Source: Hyperoodon ampullatus (Eukaryota; Chordata; Mammalia; Artiodactyla; Ziphiidae). Taken from it: a stretch of 64,000 bases of DNA. Position 1 is the first letter of the stretch. Each line of letters starts with the position of its first letter. Shown one piece after another: positions 56,017 to 64,000 of the stretch. Position numbers and translations under genes: made by a program. The stretch covers positions 124,001 through 188,000 of the forward strand of contig OX457072.1 of the NCBI GenBank assembly GCA_949752795.1, given 5' to 3'. The notes beneath the pieces were generated by a model. It was given only the letters and a program-made list of their open reading frames with translations. It ran no database searches and was not told the DNA's origin.

Positions 56017-56361
56017 ATTAATTAATTAATTAATTTTTGGATGCATTGGGTCTTCATTGCTGCACACAGGCTTTCTCTAGTTGTGGCAAGTTGGGGCTGC
56101 TCTTTGTTGCGGTGCACGGGCTTCTCATTGTGGTGGCTTCTATTGTTAAGGAGCATGGGCTCTAGGCGCACGGGCTTCAGTAGTTGCAGCATGTGGGCTC
56201 AGTAGTTGTGGCTTGCAGGCTCTAGAGCGCAGGCTCAGTAGTTGTGGTGCATGGGCTTAGTTGCTCTGCAGCATGTGGGATCTTCCTGGACCAGGGCTCA
56301 AACCCGTGTCCCCTGCATTGGTAGGCGGATTCTTAACCACTGCGCCACCGGGGAAGTCCCT
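56017..56361 (-). mobile_element. Long CHR-type SINE
   Basis: The tail side is 'attaattaattaattaattt'. The body contains 'gcattgggtcttcattgctg' and 'gtggtggcttctattgtt'. The TSD 'aaataattgctttta' lies at 56002-56016 and 56362-56376. Confidence 0.96.
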
Positions 56362-56376
56362 AAAATAATTGCTTTT

Positions 56377-57154
56377 AGATTTTCTTTACAGTGAGTGTTT
56401 TTGGCTTCACTGACTTGTGAACAAGTAGCTAGATACAAATCTCTAAAGAGCAGAATCTATATTTTATTAATCTTTATAGTCCTCCTGCTGTCCAACACTG
56501 AGCCTTGCTGTTTCCTGGTTTCAAACCCAAAGCAAACAAGGAGTCTGTGACTTTGATAGTCAATCAGAAATGCAGCTAGGAGCAGACTTGGGCATCACAG
56601 GTTTGAGACCAGCCAGCAACCTTGTAAATGGTGGGAAAGGAAACCCATCTGGCATATGCAGAACTGCACACCTCAAAGTCCAAAATAATGGTTATCCATG
56701 AGAATAATTGTGAGTTGTCAAGAAAATATGAAATTCTCTTCAGCATGTGATATTTTAGAAGATAGAAGAAGTAGAAGAAATTATGGAAAACTACAGCCTC
56801 CTCCTAGAGATCACAGTGTGGGAGGATGTATTAAAGGCCCCTGAGAAATCTCAGCACTTAATTTTATTCAACCGTGTTTATTCAAATTGATTTGACTCTG
56901 GAGCTCCCTTTTCTCAGAATGCCTGTTAACACCTCCTGGAACCCATATTTGGAGGGTACACCTTAGGCCCTGTGAGGCTGTGTAGTTGCTTTTCAGTGTT
57001 CTTGCTTTTGTTTATTCCCTTGTTCCTTAGGGCACTTACCTGGCTTGTTTCCTTTGAAGCCTTCTTTCTACCTTCTCTAGGATCCTCCCTCCATTTCTTC
57101 CAACCCATCTCCCCCCCTCATTCTGCATTGTGTAGGATTTTATTTTGTTTTAGT
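56377..57154. other. Unassigned sequence
   Basis: No gene or repeat recognised. Confidence 0.45.
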
Positions 57155-57360
57155 TTAGTTTAGTTTTTTTAAATTGAAGTGTGGTTGCTGTACAATATTA
57201 TATAAGTTACAGGTATACGATGTAGTGATTCACAATTTTTAAACTGTATACTCCATTTATAGTTACCATAAAATATTGGCTGTATTCCCTGTGCTGTACA
57301 GTATATCCCTATAGCTTATTTTATACCTAATAGTCTGTGTAGTATTTTAATTCTTTGCCT
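57155..57360 (-). mobile_element. L1 3'UTR fragment, antisense
   Basis: 'aaattgaagtgtggttgctg', 'tatactccatttatagttac' and 'ccctgtgctgtacagtatat' match an antisense L1 3'UTR of an artiodactyl/cetacean type. No tail or TSD is evident. Confidence 0.65.
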
Positions 57361-57524
57361 TGAATAAAAGCAAAGCCTGACTCATAACCAGCAACAACCT
57401 GTGTCTTGCCTCTGGTTCTGTTTGCACAAATGAACAGATTAATCTTTTTGAGTATGTTTTCCTTTTTGCTTCCCTGTTAATTTTGAAGCCCCAGTTTTGA
57501 GTGTAGGTTTGAGTTGGATGCCCC

Positions 57525-58106
57525 TTAGCCTCCAGCTGACAAGGGATACGTGTGCCACCCCTGCCTGGGTCTGCCAGAAGGCCGTGTTGCAGAAAGACGT
57601 GGGCTGTGTCTTTTTCTGAACATATTTGAAACAGAGAGAATGGTCAGACAGGTTGTGTCACAGACTGCATCCATATTCCAGTCATATACTGTCTTCCTTG
57701 GAGGAAGGGTGCTTTTCTTTCTTCTCCTGTACTCACTCGCCAGGCCATGTGGTCCTGGTTCTGGACGGATCTCTGCTGCGGGGTCCTCCTGTACTTGGGC
57801 CTGCAGGCGCTTCTCCACGCTCAGCTGCTGCTCAGTGAACTTGGACTGACCCAGCAGGTTCCTTCTTGAGTGCTGCAGTTTCTCTTTATTGCTCTTTGTC
57901 TTAGGATGAGCCTTTGCCCTGCTGTTTCTCATTTCCTCCTTGTGCTCCTCAGAGCAGGCACTTTGGACGTTAAGATGAGGTGGGATGGTGCTTTTGTGAA
58001 CCCATAAGATGAGGTGGAATGGTGCTTCTGTGAACCCGTGTCGGTATTCTGTCGTTCTCATTGGGCTGGAATTGGAGGTTGGAAACATTTGGTTTGGGGA
58101 AGGCAA
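57525..58106 (-). other. 193-codon open frame of unknown origin
   Basis: This is the longest open frame here that no repeat explains. The predicted product has a Lys/Arg/Gln-rich central region (about residues 60-110) suggesting a short helix, and no signal peptide or membrane segment. The coding strand includes a 36-base imperfect tandem duplication (57973-58045 on the plus strand), which adds two similar stretches near residues 22-46. There is no recognisable family, promoter, A tail or TSD. It could be a chance frame, an exon or an old retrocopy. Confidence 0.25.
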
Positions 58107-58493
58107 GCCAAGTGGTTTACAGAGGTGTAACCATGGGTGTAGCTTGTTAAACCTGTCTACCTCAGAAAATATTTTTTTTTTCTTGAATGTGTGAGAAAAT
58201 CTGTAGCTTTTGTTTCCCTCTTACTAGCTGGCAGTGATTTTCATGGATAAAGTTTCAGGCACAAAAAGCTCACCAAGTAAACAGTGAAAGTGTATCTCCT
58301 ATCAGTAGTTTAAGACTCTGTTGTCTAGAATTTTGTTGCTTTTATTGATTTTTAATCCCAGAAGAAAATAAAATACTGTTAGGAGCTGGGATTCTAATAC
58401 ACTCCTTCCATTCTTGGTGGTTTTGCTGTCCTTTTTCACGCAACCAGTGTAGTTCTTGATAAATAGCCAGTGAACAGCCCACTGTTACTTAAG

Positions 58494-58532
<39 letters not shown>

Positions 58533-59775
58533 GATTCCACAGGAATTTAAAGACCACATGGATAAGGATTCTGGTGTCCTAGCCCCGCCCCCAGTATATC
58601 CACTGTACCCAGAATGATTTCTGATATTGACACACAGCAGCATTCAACTACTTTGTTAAACGAATGAATTCCATTTTATAATTATGAGTGGACATGAGGG
58701 CATTTGCTAACTAAATTTGTTGGCTTATCAGCTACCAGTACTCTTCATTCCCCTTAATTTTTAAGAGTGGTCTTGGTTTTGGCGGTGTTACTTGTCATGG
58801 CTGCAGTGGCGTATCTTCTTCAGCATATTTGCTGTTGCCCCTACCTTTTAACCTTCTTAAAAATATTCAGTAGTGGTTGTTAGATTTAAAAGCTTCTCAG
58901 CAGGCAGGACCTTATACTTCTCTTGTTCTTTCCTTAAAATTCCCCTGACTTCTCATTTGTACTGAGTTGAAGAAAGGGAGGCCGAACCAGGATAAACATG
59001 GTGAACTGGTCATAGCCTGGCCCTCGCTGATCCTCCCAGGGCAGGTCTGGGCTGGCCAGTAATTGGGTGGGAAGCCTCGGAGAGCAGAGGCAGTGCTGTC
59101 GGGTGTGGCCCTGCCACTTTGCAGGGCTAGCAGGCGCACAAGGTGCTTCCCTGGCCCCACTGGGGACGCCTTCTTGCCTGAGCTGAGACCAGGGCTCGAG
59201 GCTTGTGTTTTTGTTTGAGCTGTTTTCTGTCCTGTAATTGGTTATCTCAAGGAATGATTTTAGTTTAGTTACCATGCTCCTTTTGTTTTACCAGCTGGCT
59301 GAGTATTTAGCTACAGAGGCATCATCTAAAAATGAAGAGGTTATCATTTATTATTGATATTCCACTGTTGCTCTTGGTGTGATCTTTCTATAAAGTTTAG
59401 AATTAAAAGCTTTAAATTCTGAAAGTTAGAGTGGTGTTTCATCTGGCTGATTGGTTTCATTTGCTTTACCCCAGAGGGTCGGTTTAATCTTGCAGCTAAC
59501 TTCTTAACTTTGTTAGTGGATGCAATTTTTATCCAGGAGGACCCTACACATGTAGATGTTTATACATGGATTTAGATAAAGATTTGATTTATAGGAATCA
59601 GGACGCTTCAGTTCAGGGGTAGCTCTTTACTTACAAAACTCTTTCCTGAACATTTCATGAAGAAAATTTGTAGATGGGATTATAGGTAGTAACTTTAGCT
59701 TAAAGAGTATCAGATGAATTGCATAGAACATTATGCTAATTAATTTTTTAAATTAAAAATTTATGATACTTATTT
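58107..59775. other. Unassigned sequence with a (GT)n tract
   Basis: A GT microsatellite lies at 58497-58529. A GC-richer patch at 58970-59200 has no recognised content. Confidence 0.5.
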
Positions 59776-59986
59776 TATTTATTTATTTTTTTTTGCGGTA
59801 CGTGGGCCTCTCACTGTTGTGGCCTCTCCCATTGCGGAGCACAGGCTCCAGACGCGCAGGCTCAGCGGCCACGGCTCACGGGCCCAGCCACTCCGCGGCA
59901 TGTGGGATCTTCCCGAACCGGGGCACGAACCCACGTCCCCTGCATCGGCAGGCGGACTCTCAACCACTGCGCCACCAGGGAAGCCC
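59776..59986 (-). mobile_element. CHR-2-type SINE
   Basis: A complete copy. The TSD 'tatgatacttattt' lies at 59762-59775 and 59987-60000. Confidence 0.96.
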
Positions 59987-60000
59987 TATGATACTTATTT

Positions 60001-61379
60001 AAAATCTATTTTCTAAAGAAAAAGACTGATATTGTTGAATATCCACCTATTTAGAAAATTGTAGAATTTTTTTATTCCTGGTTTTCCAGCTGATTACGGC
60101 TCACATTTTATCCTTGTGAGCTGTGTGCTTCCCATTTTATCCTTGCTCTCCCCATCGCTCAGATGTTGTGTGCACTGCCAGATAACTGGCAGATTTTAAG
60201 GGAGAGACAGTGGAGTCTTTTTATCATCTTGGCTGCACGGTATTATAGATTATTAAAATAAAGAATCCCTAAAAGTAATGGAAGTCGTGGAGCCATTGTG
60301 ATTCCTACCGTACAGTCTGTGGGAGGTTGTCTACGATGAGGTGGAAGTCATAAATGCACCTTAACTGGGTTCAAGGAGCCCAGAAATTAGAGTGCTGGCG
60401 GCCAGCTTGTCCTCACGTGTGTCCTCCATGAGGGCATCTTACAGGTCAATACCTTGGATTGTTTCTTCTCCAGTGGCCTCTTTGCCAAGCAGCTGAATTT
60501 CCAGCCTCCTGCTAGGTGGCTCTCTTTGTCTGTGCTAGTCCTGTGATCGTTTAAAACTCCCTGTATTCCAAAGAATTACCTTCTTTCTGCTGTTCTTTGC
60601 TCTTGAATGTGTCCTCTATTTCAGTTGGTAGCACCACTCTCTGGACTGTCATGAAATTTGGCCTTTCCTAGTGCGTTACTTTAACCAGCTGATTCTTTAT
60701 CTGAAGTATTTTCAGTAGTGCTATTTGATTACCAAACAGTTTTAGAATAATGAATATTAAAGTAGTAGGCTGGAAATGAATGAACACTTGCCAGTGTGCT
60801 GAATTACTTTCAGCACATTAAAACACTATAGTAACTTAATTTGCTAGAGCACTTCATCAGTGGGGCTGGGAATGGAAACAAGTCTGAAGGCATGGACTTC
60901 ATCACTGACTCAGAGCAGTCACTGGTACCAAGAAGCCACACTGGAAGGAGGTGAGTGAATTTGCCCCAGTTCATCATTATCCCAAGAAATAAATTTAGAA
61001 CCTGTTTCCCATTGATGATGGGTCATCTGATTTATCTTTTTGTAAGAGAACGTGTGTGCTCTCTACACACACACCCAGTCTGTAGGGTTATGTTGTTATT
61101 GTCTCTTGCCTCCCAGTGTGAACTCTAAACTTCCATTTGTCTAGACTTGTCTGTGTATCTTGAATATCCATGGTACTTCGCTGCCTTATGTGCTTTCTTT
61201 TCTCTTTTCTCACTTTATCTGTTAAGAATTTTAAAGAAATGTCTCCTTTATTTGATTTCAGGGTCTTTATGGAACTCTGTCTCATTAGATTTTCTCTCTT
61301 GCATAACACCTTACACGTAGTGCGTACTTAATACATATTTGTTTAATGGAACATTTTCTGTACTTGGAGATATTTAGCA
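60001..61379. other. Unassigned sequence
   Basis: A donor-like 'gaaggag|gtgagt' at 60949 follows a stretch open in two frames, but no acceptor or protein is convincing. Confidence 0.45.
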
Positions 61380-61825
61380 GATGGTTAGTTTTCTTAGATG
61401 CAAGTAACAGAAAACAAACGTAGCTAGTTTAATAGGAAAAGTAAATATTTTGGAATCATGCTAGTATATCCTGAGGAATCTAAGGTAAAGCTGAAGGGTG
61501 AACGGGGCCTCAGGGAGACCTGGGAACCTCACTAGCAGGAACTCACGGATCTTTCCTTTAGAGATTTGTCAGTAGTGTGTCTCAGCTTCTACCTCTCAGA
61601 CTCTGTATCTCTCAATTCAAGATCTGCAGAATCTGCTTGCCTCAGATCTGGTCAGTTGCCTACCTAAGGCCAATCATAGTAGACACATGACTGTTCAGAC
61701 ATGGGAGACCATCCCTGTGGCTGCTTGGAGGTGGATGGCTGTCCCCCGGTAGAAAGGCAGTTGTTCTCTGAAAGGAGGGGTCAGAAATAAATTGTAACGG
61801 ATGTCTCCTACAGTGGTATTTCTGA
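61380..61825 (+). mobile_element. Old interspersed repeat, class uncertain
   Basis: 'gatgcaagtaacagaaaac' at the start, 'ggccaatcatagtagacaca' in the middle and 'gatgtctcctacagtgg' at the end match a common old mammalian repeat that I cannot name with confidence. Confidence 0.4.
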
Positions 61826-62284
61826 CTTCTGGAAACTGAGCCAGTATGGGTTTGGTAGATTGCAGGTGACTTCAGCTGTGGTCCTGTTAGGGTGTTGTCC
61901 TTGCCTTTGCTGACTGATTTCATAGGAACTGCTTGCTCATGTCTTAATCTTGTCATTTGTGATACTTAATCACTAATTCAGGAGACTCCTAGTTCTGAAG
62001 TTCATTGGGTCAGAGGAGAGAAAAAGAGTCATAATACTAATAATTTTGTTATGTTTTAAACATTAGCAAATTATGATCATAGCTACGTAGTCACTCTTTG
62101 GTTCTGTGAATTTGACCACTGCAGTATTTTTTCTACTGCAAAGGATCCTAATTTTCTCTTCCGTATTATTTCTGTAAATGGGCTGTAAACCTGAAGAAAG
62201 TAATTGTATATGAAAATTTTCAGAGGATACCAGTTGGTTAGCTTTCCAAAGAAAGCAGGAGAAAATCAGCCTCTCCGTCTGTAT
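61826..62284. other. Unassigned sequence
   Basis: It may include the body of the LTR whose end follows, too diverged to tell. Confidence 0.35.
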
Positions 62285-62560
62285 CTCTGTGTCTTTCTCT
62301 CTCTCTCGTATTTTGCTATGGCAGCCTGAGCAGACCAATACAGAAGGCGGTGCTGAGAAGTGTGGTGCTGCTGTAACAAATATCTTAAAATGTGGAAGTG
62401 GCTTTGGAACTGGGTGTGGGTAGAGGCTGGGAGAGTTTTGAGGTGCACAGAGGCAAAAACTGGGATTGCTGTGAAGGGACTGCTAAAGATGATTCTGGTG
62501 ACAGCTGAGAAAGAAGAGAAATGATTATATTTTTGATACATTTGGTTAAATAATATCATA
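62285..62560 (+). mobile_element. MaLR LTR 3' end plus internal sequence
   Basis: 'ctatggcagcctgagcagac' then 'caatacag' is a MaLR LTR 3' terminus. It is followed by 'ggcggtgctgagaagtgtgg', 'gtggctttggaactggg' and 'gatgattctggtgac', which are MaLR internal (gag-side) phrases. Confidence 0.65.
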
Positions 62561-62639
62561 TTAATTTCATCTGTTTCTTTTTATTTTCTTAATATGGCTA
62601 CTAGAAAATTTAAAATTACATAGCTTTCTTTCATTGGGC

Positions 62640-63265
62640 AACACTGAAATAGAGCTACATGTATGAACATGGATAAATATAAAAAGATAATATTGATGGA
62701 AAAGTAGGTCATTCAGAGTTGTGTTCACAGGATACCGTTTAAACATTTTATATAAAGTTTTGGGCTTCCCTGGTGGCGCGGTGGTTGAGACTCCGCCTGC
62801 CGATGCGGGGGACGTGGGTTTGTGCCCTGGTCCGGGAAGATCCCACATGCTGCGGAGCGGCTGGGCCCGTGAGCCATGGCCGCTAATCCTGCGTGTCCGG
62901 AGCCTGTGCTCCGCAACGGGAGAGGCCACAACAGTGAGAGGCCCGCGTACCGAAAAAAAAAAAATTTTATATAAAGTTTAAAAGCTTGCAAAATAATACT
63001 ATACAGTATTTATGTGTGTGTGTGGTAGAAAAAGGATAAAAACAGGATGTTAATGAAATGCCAAATTCAGGAGAGAGTTACCTCTAGGAAGGAGGAAAAC
63101 TAGAACAGGAAGAGAGATATAGGAAATTACAACTGCATCATTAAAAAAACTGAAGAAAAATTTGTATTGTGTTAATATTTGATGAAGGATGATTGGGTAA
63201 TGAAAACATGTATTTTTTTATTATACTTTTCCATGTGCTTAAATTATTTCATAATAAGTAGTCAG
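62640..63265 (+). mobile_element. Old L1 3' end, split by a SINE
   Basis: 'gaacatggataaatataaaa', 'gttacctctaggaaggagg' and 'ttccatgtgcttaaattatt' follow the L1 ORF2 end and 3'UTR order. The SINE at 62762-62963 is inserted in it. Confidence 0.6.
62762..62963 (+). mobile_element. CHR-2-type SINE
   Basis: A complete copy with a short A tail. The TSD 'attttatataaagttt' lies at 62746-62761 and 62964-62979. Confidence 0.97.
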
Positions 63266-64000
63266 TATCTCTGATTCTTGAAATATTTCTAGTAGAATTT
63301 TTCCATTTAACTAAGCGATGGGAGAGCCAGTGAAGTAACTTGTGCAACTGCAAAACAATAAAATAGCTGCACTGTGATTCAGAACCAAGTCTTTCTTCAT
63401 CCAAAACTCATAGCCCTCCTTTCTCATTAATCAGATTCTACAGTATAAAGATAAAATGTAAACTGAAGCTTCTGAACCCACAGGCTCCTCTGACCTGTCT
63501 TTGATTCTTCCCTTCTCCTCTCATCCCAGGTACATGCACCTCCGCATGCCTGCACACAGACACACCATGCACGTGCATTCATGCACACGTGTGCACATGT
63601 GCACACCATCTTTGTGAAAGAATGTGAGTTCCTTACTGTCAGGCTGGGGCTAAGACAGCTAGTGTCTGGTGAGCTGTACTTCCTCTCTGTGTCCATGTGA
63701 GGAAAGTTCCTCCACGTTCATCAGGATTTCAGGCTTGGGGGAGCAGTTCTAAAATAAAATATGCTGAAGTGTTGCCTCTTGCTCTCTTTTGCTAAAGATA
63801 TTTGTTATGGCCTTTTGCTTCCTGTTAGAAATGCCTATGTGAAGAATACCTGGTTTCCTTTGCTGACTAAGGCATTAGTTGTCTTTTTGATTGGCTGCTG
63901 AAGACATTATTTGTTGTGTTCCTCGTTGTCCTTTACATAGAGATCCTCTTAGGAATCAAAAAAAAACTTTCCAGAAAATAAATACAAAATTTAAAACATT
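63266..64000. other. Unassigned sequence
   Basis: A cryptic CA/TG-rich patch, 'gcacacgtgtgcacatgtgc', lies at 63535-63610. No gene recognised. Confidence 0.5.

Noticed and set aside
60840..60955. Exon ending at the 'gtgagt' donor near 60949
   Set aside because: The upstream acceptor is poor and the frames give no recognisable peptide.

Overview
This is mammalian nuclear DNA, almost certainly from a cetacean. The main evidence is a tRNA-derived SINE of the CHR type (Cetacea-Hippopotamus-Ruminantia). It begins near 'cttccctggtggcgcagtgg' and ends in an A tail. I count 13 copies of the short young form, 4 of a longer form and 2 of a shorter relative, most with clean target-site duplications (TSDs). 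I see no BovB or Bov-A sequence, which argues against a ruminant. No complete host gene can be supported. The window reads as intergenic or intronic DNA built from layered transposons. The only long intact reading frame with a clear family is an L1 ORF1 at 15214-16095.

Layout. 1-8 kb: an old antisense L1 5' region, an old sense L1 tail, two LTR-like blocks, a MaLR LTR that splits a MIR, L1 3' ends and five young SINEs. 8-11.5 kb: mostly unassigned sequence with two MIRs. 11.5-26.4 kb: an L1-dominated block. It holds an old L1/HAL1-type ORF1 region, a younger sense L1 (5'UTR, intact ORF1, broken ORF2 start), and an abrupt join at 17549/17550 to the antisense 5'UTR of a different L1 that carries four ~175-bp GC-rich monomers. 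Old antisense L1 pieces, an unassigned 1.3 kb and a 5'-inverted L1 follow. 26.4-43.6 kb: mostly non-repeat or unclassified DNA with scattered SINEs, MIRs, LTR and L1 tails, a 47-bp L1 micro-insertion, and two speculative exon-like segments near 35.35 and 36.7 kb. 43.6-64 kb: ERVL/MaLR-group LTRs, a second 5'-inverted L1, L2 and MIR remnants, an L1 with 5'UTR and ORF1 only (50.4-52.5 kb), an unexplained 193-codon frame near 57.8 kb, and more SINEs.

The parts work together only as a retrotransposition record. L1 ORF2 protein supplies the endonuclease and reverse transcriptase that mobilise L1s and, in trans, the Pol III-transcribed SINEs. The TSDs, A tails and 5' inversions seen here are signatures of that process. 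The most unusual structure is the join of two outward-facing L1 5' halves at 17549/17550.
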